Shown here: positions 12,401 to 27,400 of the stretch, in pieces
Position numbering within the stretch: position 1 is the first letter of the stretch
Layout: each line of letters starts with the position of its first letter
Assembly (NCBI GenBank): GCA_963693305.1
Contig: OY855910.1
Coordinates: 18,950,362 to 19,014,361, forward strand
Origin: Meandrina meandrites
Taxonomy: Eukaryota; Cnidaria; Anthozoa; Scleractinia; Meandrinidae
Reading direction: 5' to 3'
Length of the DNA: 64,000 nt
Notes under the pieces: model-generated
Told to the model about the DNA's origin: nothing
Database searches by the model: none
The model's input: only the letters and a program-made list of their open reading frames with translations
Translations under genes and position numbers: made by a program

Positions 12401-15400
12401 CCATTACACAATTTAGGAGCTGTTTTTGAGAGGCTACCTTCAACAGCAAACATACAAGTTCCTATTTAATGCTTACTAGCCAATTAGTCAACAACCATAA
12501 GCAAAAGTGTAATTAACGAATTGAATAATCAGAGCAAAAGTTTGTTTTGATTGTTGACTAAATTATAGATCTGTAATAATAAATTGACATAAACTGATGG
12601 AATCCAATGTCAGTTAACTAACTGCACCTGCAAAGTGACCAGCTGGTGATAAACGCCATCAGTCTGCATGAGTTCATCATGGCTTCCTTTCTCCACCACC
12701 ACCCCCTCCTGAATAGCTGCAATTACATCAGCATTCTGGACTGTCGACAAACGATGAGCAATCACAATGGTTGTGCGACCTTGACGAGCCTAGAAAATAA
12801 GGAGTTAAAAACTGCATACTTTATATGTATATTGTATGGACATTGTGCTCAATTTTATGCTTGGCATGGTATTTTCCTTTGTTGTTTATAATTTGTTATC
12901 GTACACCATCCAGAACAAAGAAAAGTACCAAACTGTACCGAGGTAAAATTGAATCACAACATGTATATACATGTACCAACATTTCACACAACATCCACTA
13001 TTTTTTTTATTTAAAAAACATGTAAAAGATATTCAAATATACAATGGGACAAACTGTGTTATTGCCCCTGCAGGGCTTTCACCCAGAAGGCAAAAGCCCG
13101 AGGAGGCAATCATTTGAAAAGTTTTACAATAGATCAAGGAATCAATAACATTTATTTGCAGAAAATTGTGATGTCTTTCAAGTAACATTCATCCTTGATT
13201 CGTTTCAACAGTAATTGCCGGAGCACCCGAGCTGGAGCAGAGCCAGAGTTACATGTATAAGCCACATAACAGACTCAATTAGTCCACCAGTAGAAATTTG
13301 CAAGACGACAAGCATCAGGACTGAAAACGTAGTTTAAAGCATTAAGCCATAACTTACTAAAGTTTGTCTTCACCGAGACTGTAGTAATGCATATGCTTAA
13401 AAAAAACTGATTAACAGCGGGGGCAGCTGTAGTGGCAACTATTCCTAGTTAGGTATCAAGTTGGAACAATAACAAATGTCTTGCCCTGGATAAGGATGAA
13501 TGAATGTAGTCCAGCATTGTACTTGTAAGATGAATGGGAGTATTCTGTTCAGTGCTCTTCTTCAATGAGATTTACCTAAACTATGAGCCCAGCTAGGAGA
13601 ACTGGTATGTTGGTAAAGTTGATGACAGCCCAGAGTACACACATAGTGATGAATGAACCTGCTATATACTCACTTGATCCAAAGCTGCTTGTACAATTGA
13701 TTCACTTTCACTGTCCAGTGCTGAAGTTGCTTCATCCAGCAACAATATCCTGGGATCTTTTACAAGAGCTCGTGCAATGGCAATTCGCTGCTTCTGTCCT
13801 CCACTAAGCTGAGTTCCACGTTCACCAACAAGAGTTTCATAGCCCTAAGAAATTAGAGAGAACAATGCCTTTTATTACTCAAAAGTAAAATGAACAAAAC
13901 CAAACAAGAAAACTTACATGTAAGATTGCTATGGACTTAGTTGTAAAAATAATCATAATCATAGAATATGGTGACGTGTGTCACAATCATGTCATGGTTG
14001 TATCTAGTGCCATTTTCATCAAGCAGTTGGACACAAAAATGAATTCCACTCACTTGCGGAAGTCTTGTGATGAATTCATGAGCATTAGCTTTTTTTGTTG
14101 CCATTTCAATGTCTTCCTGTGTCACGCCATCTTTACCATACCGGATATTCTCTGCTATTGTAGTGGCAAAAAGAACAGGCTCTTGACTCACAACACCAAT
14201 GTGTTGACGCAGCCACTTCAAGTTTAGATTACGGATGTCGTGGCCATCAACAGTCACCTTCACACAGGAAGAAGAGAAAAGATACAGGGAAAATGTGTTC
14301 AGTACGAGTTGAAACTAACAGTGCTTCATCAGAACAAATTGGCAAAAGTGCTAGCCTTCAAAAATCCAGTCTCTCATTAGCAGTATCAGCAGTGAAAACA
14401 GGTTTGAAAATAATACTGTTTGACACTAAGGATTAATCTTGAAAGTTTAAATATTACAGACAACCTTACCTGGCCACTACTGGGGTCATAAAATCTCTGT
14501 AGAAGCTTGACAACTGTACTTTTACCACAGCCACTCTCACCCACTAATGCAACAGTCAGTCCACTGTCAACAGTCAAGTTCAGACTGTTCAAAATCTGAC
14601 AAAACAACAAAGTGATACTAGTATTAATTTCCAACAATATCAACACAGTCACTGCCTAATGCCGACAGCAACCAAAAATCAGTCATGTGCACTTAATCTG
14701 AATGTACCTTGATGTCTGGTCTTGATGGATAAAAGAATTCAATGTTGCTGAAGTTAACGTTTCCTTTGAATGAGCTGTCATCAATCACTTCACCCTCAGT
14801 AGAACTGGAGTCAATTGGAGGGACCTTACAAATTAAGCACAAACAAAATTAGAAAGCATACACTCATGATGTCATCTTCTTTGGAATAAAGCAGTGTGGA
14901 TCACAAGTTGCAGTTCAATTCAGCAATTATTCTGACAGGCTAGTACTTCCAAAATTGACCAACTGCTGATATCTGCAAAAACCAATTTCTTACGTGAAAT
15001 CTTTAAGCCAGGGAAATTAACTTTTCAAAAATTGCATGGGTGTAATTGAACCCATTTGAGAGCAGCTATATCTGGACACCAAAGCAGCTTTCATGCCCTG
15101 ATGAGCCATTAGAAGACTCAATAGGCTGCCTTGTGTCACAGTATTGTGCAAGTAAGCTGAAAAGCATGTTTTCGGGATTTGAGGATTGTAATTTGATCTG
15201 GTCCTATCTGGCCCATGTTGATACACAGTGAGATTATAACATTGACAATTTATTTTTCCGATTTTTACCTGTTTGCTTATTCTCGGAAAATGCACATTTA
15301 TTTAGTGTTATGGTAACTTTTATTTTACTTTTTTTTGTTTTGTTTTGTTTAAGACTCTGCAGTGCTGTTGTTGTCTTTTATTCAAGAATTTTGTTTTTAA

Positions 15401-18400
15401 CTATTTAATTTTATTAGACTTTTCTTTTCTTTATTGGGTTATTCCAGAAAAAATCCACACCCCCCCGACGGATGGGGTAGTTTTTTAACCCCCCCTCTCA
15501 CCTGGATTTCCTGAAGCACAAGACCCCCCCTCCTATCTGGATTTCCAGGACAAAAGACCCCCCTCCCGCCTGGATTTCCATAAAAAAATTATTAGGCTTA
15601 AATTTAATTTAAAACATTGGCCGGAAGCTGTCAATCCGACTGAAAATTCCATGACCTTCCTCCGCCAACGATAAATAAAGCAAATGAGTCTTTCAGGATC
15701 GAATGACGAATTCACGAACTTCCCGCCACGCGCGTGCGAACCAGTTTTGACAATCAACACGAGAAAACTTTCAGCAAGTCAGGAGATGTCAAGGCAAAAA
15801 GTTGTCGAAGATCTAAAAAATGGAAAGAAAGGGAAAATCACAAGTTTTTTCTCCAAGGAGTGAACAGTTTGTGGTAAGTTTAAAATGAGTTTACACTTAA
15901 AGCTTGCATACCGTTCGATCAGCTGATCGCGTGATCAATGAATTCGTTGATTTATCCAAGATAATTTAATTCCAGAATCGTTTTCAACTTCGTGGAAACT
16001 TATATGCTTTTTAGATGGAAGCGTTTCGATAAAAGGAGGCAAAATGCTCATGGTTTTGCGTTGTTCAGCTCCTCGTTTAGCCGTAAACACGTGAGCAAAA
16101 AAGTTGCGGCCATGTTGAAAGTCGGGCCCAGTCTCTCCAGTCAGGCGAGTAGAAATGTGTCAGGCGTTTCACGATCTTCGTTCCACAATGTTGTGACGGG
16201 TTCCTCTTTAATTTTGTATCTTGTTTTCACGTTTTCTGCTATACAAGGACCTGTGAAGGAACTTAGATTATAGTTTATGTCAGGTGAGAAATATATGAAC
16301 AAAAATATTTCTACTTTTTTCAGGGTCTGAAAGCACTGAAGTGTCGCCGAGCTAAACGTTCGAAGCGTTTGAATTATCGGTTGAAATGACCCCTGCAGAA
16401 GACTTTTTGAAATTCAACCCCCCCTCCCGCCTGGATTTCCAGAGCCTTTTACCCCCCCTCCCGCGAGAATTTCCAGAATCCCATCCGTCGGGGAGGTGTG
16501 GATTTTTTCTGGAACAACCCATTTTATTTTATTTTAATAAACTTCCCATTCACGATGACAAACATTTACTTTTCCACCTGCATTGGTCATTAACATTAAC
16601 TACACAAAGAACATGTACACAAAAATGCCAAACAAGTTTGTTAAAATTTTTCTGTTATTTCAAACTAAATGTTGACTAAAACCAGGTCATTGCATAATTG
16701 CTCTTTTGATCAGTTATAAATATTTAATAATTTGTATCATGGTTTTCCACTTAATTGTCATTCTATTTACCCTGTCAATCACAAGGAACACTTGATAAGC
16801 GGCGCCTTGGGCTGTTGCTATATCTGTAAAGTTTGGACCAGCCTGACCCAGTTGCATGGCACCAAACATGACTGAAAAAAATACCTGAAAAAGCAAACAC
16901 CCGCCAGATGATCAATACACATGATGAGGCATGCACTGTATATATTTGGTCTTTTATTTTTTATTAGATGTAAATATTGTAACTTAGTAACGCAGGTCCA
17001 CATCAGCCTATGGCTGCCAGATTTTTAACCTGCGTGACCAAATAAAGTATGTATGTATGTATGTAGTGTCTCAATCAGGATCTGTTCAGGGCTTTGTTAA
17101 GAACATGAAAAGGACAAATGTACAGGCCTGTCAACTATAGCACTGGGTCAGGTCCTAGAATTTCATTTGTCAGGATAAATTAAGCCAGTTGGAATAAAAG
17201 CAACAATAGTATATGAAAAAGAAGGTTGCAGACACTTTGAAATCAAGTATAATTGGACTACATAATTATAACATGTAATTAAGTGATATCTTAATATTAA
17301 TCTTGATATCAAAAATTTCCTGCCAATATATATGTATGTTACAGGGTCAAAACAAAATAATGTTTAGAACTTACAATAAGCAAGTCTCCACCATTCATTT
17401 CTCCATTAATGATCAATTTTGCACCATACCTACAGATCACAAAAGATAAGAAACTGGAATTACAACTTAAAACAACTTAGTATAACTGGTTGATGCATGA
17501 AACACAGTGGAAACTCTTGAAAGGCTAGTCACGAGACATGCAAATCAGGCCAGTCACAACAAATCCCAGGTTTGCAAAATATAAATATTCCACTCTTCTT
17601 TCAATTTTGAGTGTATTTCACTCTGAAAGTCGTAAACAAAAATTTGGGAAAATTACAACAACAGATTTTAAGCTCAACTTGATCCAAGGTCTTTAAGTTG
17701 TAAGCTGACAATATTCTTCATAAAGAGAAGATTTTGTGAAAAATTCTGGGTCTTTTGCCCTGCTGGGTACGAGATAAACCGCTGGTAAAAACTGACTGAG
17801 CTGACTTCACTATTTTATGTATGTGAAAAAAAGTGGGGGGGGGGGGGGGGGGACCAAAAACAAACTGATCTTTTCTGTCATTAACTTGCAATTTCTCCAT
17901 TAAAACAGTAGTGTATATCATTATACTTGGTTCTTGGTTTGAATTTTTTAAAACAACTTGATTTTTACTTTCTTTTGTCTGACCACAATAAAAAAAGACA
18001 AATTAAACTGACAGCTGCCAATGTTAAAGTAATTTTGTAATTCTTCTAGAAATGAAAAAAAGGTTTATAATTGGAGTTAACAGTGAAATAAATACTCAAG
18101 GCAACGCAATACAATGTGCCGCAGAAAAGTTTACATTACTTTGTCAAGACAGTGGTATGAATATTATAATTATCTGTATGTCAGTTTATGGAAAATAAAG
18201 ATTATTATTAAATAATTATAATAATTTTATACTAAATATACTAATAATAATTATAAAAAAATATTTTGCTGAATAACGTGCACAATATATATACTACAAA
18301 CATACCAAAAGGCCAAAGCATAGCTGCCAAACATGATTACTTGGAAGAATCCCATACCCAGTCCAGACATTAAACCTTTCTTGATGCCAAAGTCTCGAGC

Positions 18401-21400
18401 ATCTCCAAGATGAGATGTATATCTGTACAAAAGAAAGATTCAACTGTCTTAGAAAACATACAATAAGTTAAGAAGATGATTGCAAGAGACCTACTGGTAT
18501 CTTTCCAGTATCAGAGGAAGCAATCAATCAAAACATTTTTCGGTGTTTGGAGTGTTTTGAAATAAACATAGACATAGACATACTTTATTTAACGTGGACA
18601 AGTACACGCTTAACTGTTCGCTAGTTTCCAGGTGCTCCAATAAATAAATTGATCAAAATATAATAAAAGGTAAACTCATTTTACAGTTTGGCAAAATGCA
18701 CTGTAAATCTGACTGTGTGAGAATAATTCGAGTTTTAGGGTGGAAGTATAAAGTTTAATAATATGTTATTCATGAACATATCCTATACAATACAAATTAG
18801 ACATTGTAAATTAACACAAAAAATTCAAAATAAACAAATTGATGCAAATAAGAATGTGATGATTCCTAATTAAGGAAATCAAAGCAAATGGCAGGAAGAC
18901 AAAATGGAACAAAATTTAAGCTTCTTAAAATTGACAGAGAACGATTGAATGACAGATTCTAGGAATAACTCCTTGACAGACACTAAATTAATTTAATCTA
19001 GAAATCTTATACAACACTGATTGAAATTTCAATTTCAGCCAAAAATTGCTACTGCCCTTTTTTTTCCACCGAACATTCAATTATACCATCTGTCTATTAA
19101 TAATCACATTAATTTTATAATAATTCATTGTATGGTGTAATCAATCATTCACCAGCTCACCAATTACCGCTTCAAGTAACTATTTTCATACATGAAATCT
19201 TATCAACACAATGATCATGATGAGTGCCTGTACCTCACAATTTCTTTCTTCTCTCCTCCAAATGCAGCAACAGTTCTTATTGATGACAAAACTTCTTCTG
19301 CTATGCTTCCAGCCTTGGCATAAGCGTCAAGCTCTTTGGTTGTAATTGAAGACAACAGCTGCAGCAAAAATTCAAAACTCACAGTTTGACTATAAATCAG
19401 GTTTGAGGTGAGTATAAAAATTGCTACTGAACATCACTGAGCAAAAATAATATTTTTAAATTTTTCAGCAAAAAAATTGCATCAAAATTTAAAATTATAA
19501 ATATTATAACTCATGTATTTATATTAATTTATTATACATGTATTAATACAAGTACTTTACAGAATAATACTCTTATTGTATAATACATTTAATTAATAAA
19601 AACTAGCCATAGTATATTGCAATTCCTGCATTTTGATTGGTTTACAGACTACAGCATATGAGCTTATTTACCACAATACACCACATTGAAGAAATGTTGA
19701 CCATGCGCAAGACATGAACAACTTCCTTTCTTTCATAAGATCAAAAGCATGATTTATGCAACCTGTCTTTAGTTATTATTATGTTTATTCTGTCACAGAG
19801 GACAATTATTTTTTGATTATCCAGTAAACATTTGTGTCGCATCATTCACCGCTTAAGTTATTCATGCGTCAACGATTGTCAGGTGCATATGATATGATAT
19901 GAAACTGTTGATGTGTATCTCAATGATCAACCTGCACTACAACAACACACATGTACAAACCTAATAAATTTTTCTTTATTCTATTTTTCCCATACATAAT
20001 TTATATAATACATGACTGTAAATGCAGGAACTATACTGTATATGATGCCTCCTCTGGTTTTAGCCTCTGGGCCAAAACCCTGCAAAGGGCAATAAAGTAC
20101 CGTAAGCAACTGCAGATAAGCCGCACCTTTTTCCAAAACTCATCACTCAAAATTGGGGGTGCCATACATATCCGTTAATTGACACTTGTATGGAAACCGC
20201 CATTAACGGATCCTTAATAAGCGGTTGATGATCGCTTTTCTAGAACAGAAAAACGTCACAGCATGGAATTTCCGTTATCCCCACAAAGCTGTTTGCAGCA
20301 TCAATGACGGCCTGTAATAAACTACAACAATAAATTATCCCTGGCCTCCACGAGCGAGAAAATTCCATGCTATTTCATTATTTGCATGGTCAAACTTTGC
20401 TGTTTAGCACTTAATGATGTCACATTGATTGCAGTTCTCTCTTTGTGCAACAAGATTATTCCCAAATCTCACTGTGGATATGATAGCCACGAACAGCAGA
20501 TCGATTATTTCATTACAGCATTTGATCATTTAATCGCCCTGAAGTCCCAATGTGTTCAATCTAATGCCTGGTTACTAAGCTACAAACGTTCAGCAATTGT
20601 AAACACAGACGTTCTTGTTCACAAAAATCTGTGGAAAAACAGTGTTGAATGAAGAAATACCTGTCAACAAGTACATGCACCAAAAAAAGATGAATCTTAT
20701 GTCAGCTGATGGAAATGATGTTCATTAAAATTGTGGTTGAGACTTTGATGTTCAATTCCATTTCATTGTTATACTGAGTTACATTTGATGAAAAAGACTT
20801 CAAAAGACTCCACTTTGGATTTCTTTCAAAAAATTTGAGTTCCTAAATTCAGGGTGGAGCATTATCTGCTGGTGTGGCTTATCTGCGGTTGGTTACAGTA
20901 GGATTGAACAGCAAATAGGAAAGTGGATAATAAGCACTGTAAGCTTGTAAATATTACCTTTCCCATTATTCCACCTGCAATGGCAATCAGTGGACTTATA
21001 GCTATAATGACAAGGGTAAGCTTCCATCCATACACAAATCCCATGATAAAACCTACTATCACTAATGTGATGGACATGATGAACATGCCGATTTTTTGAC
21101 CAATGCCATCATTTACTTTGTTGAGGTCTCTGTGGAAAAAAGGGAAATGGAAATTCATTTGGATTTGACTTGACAAAGCAACTGATTTACCAGTCTTAAG
21201 TAAACCTTATATAGCCTTTCTGGGATGCACATGACTTCAAACTGATCTCACTTGAGGTTAATGTTAGTAGGCCTTCAGGGCCCAAATTTCTTCACTCATT
21301 CTAAAGCTAAAAGAGGGTCCCCTATACTTTTTAGATGAAGCGTGATTGGGGCTATTATTTTATTTTTCCGTGAAGCGTGATTTTAGATCTTTTTACATGC

Positions 21401-24400
21401 ATGTTAATGCAATTTTTGACTTAAATGTTGGATGTGATTAATTGTGAATCATCTTGTTTTGCATCACTTAATTACCAATCCTTTGAATGTTCAAGTAAAT
21501 ATATGTGTTTGCAGCAAAGATTGAGTAACACAGACTTCAATTTGCTTCATATGGACTCCAGAACTTTCATAGAATTCAAGATAATTATCTTTTCTTGCAG
21601 ATTCAAAATATTACCACTGTTATCTTGATGCATTAAGCGATTCTAGTGAGCACTGCTGATTTGATTCAGACTCATTTGCTCCTCTGCATGTGCACAAAAT
21701 ACAAAATAACAATCAACTCATTCTGCAACACTAGCAGTGAAGGGAAAGAGACTCTTCACTGCAAAGATGCAGCATCTTCAGGATTTGGGTTAGTTAATAT
21801 AAGTGCTAGGCCAAAGGGTGTAAAAGCAGGGTAAAATATTTCCAGTTGAATCCTAACTTTGAACAGAAAACTTCAGGAGATTATCGATCATACAGGTATG
21901 AATGTGATGAATAGCAAGTAAGTCAAACACAAGCGGGGATACCGGCCGATATGGTCCCGTACGCACACAAATGACTGCAAATTATTCACATGTGAGTACA
22001 GAATTTCGTCATAGAATTTCAAAATTGATAAAGTAAGTCAATAAATTTTATATCTTTTAAAAACTCTGAAGCGATTCTATTTATTTAACCCTAGCTGCGC
22101 CACGGGCCGATTAGATTGGCCATTGAATTAACACCTAGATTCGCCATGGCCGATCTAATCGGCCCATTATTGTAATTTATTGTAATGAGCAATTTGATTG
22201 GTTGCTAAGTCACAGAAACACATTGAGCCAATAGGAATTGCTGTACTATTGATCGTTAGTAAACTTCGACAACCCGCCGTATTCCAAGTCGTGAAGCCGA
22301 TAGTCACCAGAATTTGAGCGTCCGCATTTGCAAAGGGGAATGCACAATGTCCCCAGTAAAAATATTTTGTGATCACAGCGTGATCACGGATCACGCCTGT
22401 GATCACGGGTGTGATCACGCCGTTTGCCTTGATCACGCCTTTAGACTGGCGTGATCATGATGTGATGGGAGTGATCACACCCGTGATCACTCCTGTCATG
22501 CCGTGATGAGAGTGATCACTCCCAATTCACCGTGATCACATTGTAGTCATGGCGTGAATATAAGACTATAACTGCAACTTCCCATTCAGCGAGAGATAAT
22601 AAAGCTAAATAAAATAAATAATGCTTGAAAAGGACTTACCTCTTGAGCATCTGTGATGAGATTAGCAGTGTTATTAAATCTATGTAGCATCGGGTGACCA
22701 AATTAGTTGTTGCGGAAAGCAGCTTAAGTCATAGCTCAAGTTTTAAATGACTTGTAAAGATTTTAAGTTATAATATACGCAGTAATTTTATTTGTGAATT
22801 AACTTTGCTTATTCTCTTTTATTCAAAAATGTAACTTAATTACTCACCGATAAAGATCAAATTTTACTTTTGCCGTAACTGCGTAAACAAATTTGTTCGC
22901 CGACAAAGTAGGCGAAGGTTCCTATTGAACAACTTGGCGTCATGCTCGTAGCCACATCGATGGGAACACTTTGCAACATCATTTCTTGTTTCGCTACTTC
23001 AGTTTTTCGGCATAAATTTATATTTGGAAGCGCCATTTCGTAATACGTGACTCAGATCAGGCGCCACAATGGTTGACTGTAACACAATCTGCAGTTTCAT
23101 GAAGCACAGACGAAACGCGATTGGCTAACGATGACAACACGTTCATTGTTCTCAATTTTGGCAGCTTGCTCATTTTGCAAACTTGAAGTCAACCGTTGGT
23201 CTTGCAGCGGGAACACAGGCTTGAAAAGTCTTTGATAAAGGTCCCTAGCTCGCTATGATGCAGAATTTGAGAAAGTCTTTTGACTTTGTGAAGACAAATT
23301 TGTAATTTTCAGTGCGGGTGATGCAACAGTGTAACTGCGCTCCATGTAATAGATCGATATCGTGGAAGCACGTTGATGTTCACCGAGTCCGTTCGGCAAG
23401 TTGAATTGCTAATCTCCAGCCTGTTTTAAAAATATGAATTGGTTGCCATTCTCTACGACACATTGCTTCTTGGATAATTCAATTTTGCAATGAGGAAAGA
23501 AACTGAGACAGATTGAGGTGAGCAAATGTCAGTGAATATTGAAATGCACAACGTAATTCTTTCTAAATGGCGCGCTCACCGAACGGTCGACTGTTGCGGA
23601 TAAATTAAAACGTCTTCATTTAGTCAATTCATTTTACAGTTCATTAATAGTGTAGGCATTTGTCCACAACAAGTTCGTTAGTTGCTATGGAATAGATTTC
23701 ACAAGTACGGCGAACGGCTAATTCAGTGAAAGTTGCAAAGCGTGTTGTAAAAATAAAGACTAAATAATTTTGATCAAGGTGTTACATGTAGTTGTTTTAT
23801 TTATCATCTATCTGACAAGTAAATTCAAGTATATTCTGATCAAGCCCATGATGGACGCATTTTTATTATTCAGACCGTGATCACGCCACCGTGATTAAGG
23901 GCATGATCACGGTTATCAGCCATCAAGGTGTGATCCTCTCTGATCACAACTTATTCCGTGATCACGGCGTGCTCACAGCGTGATCACGCGTAAAAAGTTT
24001 TTACCCGTGATCACGCTTTGTGATCACGCCCGTGATCACACCGTGATCACACCCATATTTTTACTGGGGGTGCGAGCCAGCGAGCCATGCGAGGCAGACC
24101 TGCGAGGCACTTGAAAACACATTGGTTAGCCTAAATAGCACTCCGGTTAGCCTAAATAGCACTTCGGTTAGCCTACAGTTAGCTCTTAGGTAGCTTGCGG
24201 TTAGCTTTTATATTGGGATAAGGGATTTCTTGCTTGCCCGGTTCACATGGCTTGCGAGTCATGCGAGGCAAGCGAGCCATTTCGGTTAGCCTAAATAACA
24301 CATTGGTTAGCCTAGCAACACTCCGGTTAGCCAAAAAAGCACTTCAGTTAGCCTACAGATCGTATAGGTAGCCTTTTTATTGGTATTTTTAAGTGCCTCG

Positions 24401-27400
24401 CAGGTCTGCCTCGCATGGCTCGCATGACTCGCTGGCTCGCATATTGTACACACTCTTTGCAAAGAAGAAGATAAAATGGCGGCCATTTTGTTATGTATTT
24501 CTTCTCCCAGAATTTTACGCGTCCGCAGAACACAACCAGACAAGAAAATCATGGAAATGGGATCTTCAGGGCCTCAACATCTATCGATAATTGATAAATT
24601 TGCTTCGGCAAGTTAGTACAGGACAAAATCTACTTTCGATCGTACAGCATTGTGGAGCGACTTCGACTCACCAGTGGATCGCAAGTGTGCAAAAAATGTT
24701 AGATTTACCACTATTATATTTTGGTTCCTATCGCTTTTTCTGGACTATGGAAAGAGTTCAACCCTTGCTTTCTTAGAATATGTCGCTTTGGATGGCTTGG
24801 ACCAAAACATGAAGGTAGAATTAAACATTTTATTTCAACATATGTTTTTAGTGTGGTATAAATGTGAGAACATAATTTGCTCTGGCATTCGTGGGCCAAC
24901 CCCTCCAAAATGCTGGCGTATCTAGGGTTAACTTAAAGCTGTGCATGCTGTACGAAGGTCAAGAATTCATGTGGTCTGTGGTGTTGTGACACACTGCATG
25001 TTTATTTGGGCTCTCTTTGAGTTTAGAATGCTCATTTACAAGCAATTTTCATAATCTTTTCCCACATATGTACATATATAAACATATAGTACTTGAGCTC
25101 TCCAATAATGAGTTATTACATTTCATATTCTACGAAAATTCTATATTTCTTGGTTTTCATGTTACGTCATAAAAATTCTGAAATCAAAATTCAATAGGCC
25201 TGCTAAACTTTCCATGTTACTAATAAAAAATATATCTTTTGGCACATTTTCAACTTGGTTGTGCCCTTCGTTTTAAAAACAGAGCATTTTGAGTATTTGA
25301 GTTCTCCGCCGTATGTGATATCAAGCTGAGTGCCGTGACAAAGTTGTTTTGATTCAAAAAAGGCCTTTCCTTTCCATTTTTGCAGATTGAACATTCCCAA
25401 TGTAGTGCTGTTTATGTAAAAGTATAATAGATCATGAGCCAAAAAGTAGTCACTTTTAATAGGAAAATTAAGTTCCAGATGTTTTCTCTGACATCCTGGT
25501 GGCCATGTTTGTGTCCCTCGGAAGGACACAAATATGGCGTCTCCATACTGAGCCTTATAAATTTGCGTGGAAAGTTTTGGCAAATAACTCGCAAACAGTG
25601 CGCCGCACAGACCTGAGATTTGGACAAATGGTGTATCTGTTTATCTTCTATAATATCTGAAATCCATAACTTCTGTCGTTGAATGGTTTCGATTTAATTT
25701 TTTTATTGCGTGACAGTGAAAACCACCAAATAATATCCGACCAGATCTACCATCTATTCCTATTATTTCCACTTCTTCAGAACTATCAATTACCGACAGA
25801 GCTGAATAACGTCTGCGCATGTGCAAAGTCGGAAGAGGTCTGGGGACTAAACTTCATATCATTTTCCAAAGGATTTGCGAAATACCCACACATTTTGCGG
25901 ATTTTTAAGGTGGTTTCTGGATATTTAAGGTTGCCATTTAAACCAAAGGTAGATTTTGTCATGATTTCTTTAACTCTCGTTTCTACTTTCACAATTTTTC
26001 TTCTACTTTTTGCTATGAACATTAGAAGTACGCACAAACGAAACAGAACTTATGTCGTCATCGATCGAACCATCTTCATGCACAAGTAGATCGTAAATAT
26101 TTTGCTCATTTTAAAGAAATCTCTAAATTATATGCAGCTAATATCAAAAGTGTAGTTGTACCTTAACTTGGTTGTCCAAACGCCAGTTTCTAACCTACCG
26201 ATCCTTCTGCTGGGCGTTGATAAACGGGTTCAATTTGTTGTATGGATTTGTCTTCATGAACACCCGAAACGGCCCATTTTCTTTATTGGCTAGATTGCAG
26301 AATACCCGGCCCACTGTTTTGCATCTCATTGAATAACAAAAGTGCCTATTGTGTTATGCCTCGTTCTTAAAGCGTTCCGACATATGTAAATAAGTGGGCC
26401 GGGTATACTGCAATCGCTCCTCTTTATTTTTAATGTAGAGTGACTGGCATCACCACATTTAAGGTTACAGTTCACACCAAAAAAATGAATCATTTAATGT
26501 TTATCTAAATCCTTTTTTTTCTGATCGCACAGATTGTTTCAACTTTTTTTCTTCAACATTGTGATTAACAGACTCGTCGTGCAACGGAAGTGCATTGTCA
26601 AAAGTATTATTTTAAAAAAAGAATCTTCAGTTTATCTAATGTTAAACGTGATCATGACTTTCTACCCAGTCAATTGTTTTCTTTGTTTTATTGCAAGCCT
26701 TACTGTAAACGTTTGCACTAATATCGAGGCCTTCATATCACAAATTTGATTTGTATTAAATATGTTTTATAGTAGTTCCAAGAATATTTTTCCTTTTTCT
26801 ATTCAAGCTACTATTATTGCTCCAAATATTTCATGTATGTAGTATTATGTTTTTCAATTTTAAACTTACATAAAACTTTCATATGTGTACTTACTTTGTT
26901 TGTTAACATGGAATGATTATAAAGCACATAAAGATATTGTTTTTGAAGCTGTAAATTTGTTGCTGCTTTAGGCAGATGTTGTTTTCCTCAGGGATGACTA
27001 CTTTAATTCAATTTGAGTCAATGTTCCGAATTGGTGGGCAAAATTGAAGCTAATTGAACATGGATAAAATGTAAAATTTCATCACTCTCAGGGAAATCAT
27101 TTTGCCTTCATTTTTTGTCAACTATGGTCAGTTTGGTTGTTATAAGAGTTGTAGCAAAATTTGTATTTTCATGATTTACATTTACATATTTATACAAAAT
27201 TAATGCTTCTCATTCCCAGTAAAGTTTCATTTTGCTTCATGGAACCATACAAACTAGCAAAGCATGTCAACTACTGCAAGTCTGTCAGTGTTCATTAATA
27301 TTTAGCATATACCTTTAAATTTTTGGCACACTATAGTAACTTCTGTTCTACTCTTAAAGCCTCTTAAAGCCCTTAAAGCCTGTGTTTCAAGCATTTCTAT

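Larger units (their letters stand above)
22089..24927. mobile_element. piggyBac-like nonautonomous element with two nested elements
   Basis: Flanked by TTAA on both sides (22085-22088, 24928-24931). Ends begin CCCTAGCTGCGCCA and, on the other strand, CCCTAGATACGCCA. The CCCTAG ends and TTAA target fit the piggyBac superfamily. A hairpin follows the left end (22104-22123 pairs with 22146-22165, around GGCCGATTAGAT). Elements 22351-24069 and 24071-24441 lie inside it. No transposase is seen. It lies in intron 3. Confidence 0.8.

Noticed and set aside
22351..24069. CRISPR-like reading of the GTGATCAC clusters
   Set aside because: Repeats are 8-bp palindromes with irregular short spacing in eukaryotic DNA, not repeat-spacer units.
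25508..25532. TTTGTGTCC/GGACACAAA hairpin as a terminator or element
   Set aside because: Short and isolated; no paired ends or copies seen.
25679..26089. 136-codon open frame, plus strand
   Set aside because: It needs a TTG start, shows no family resemblance and lies in an intron.
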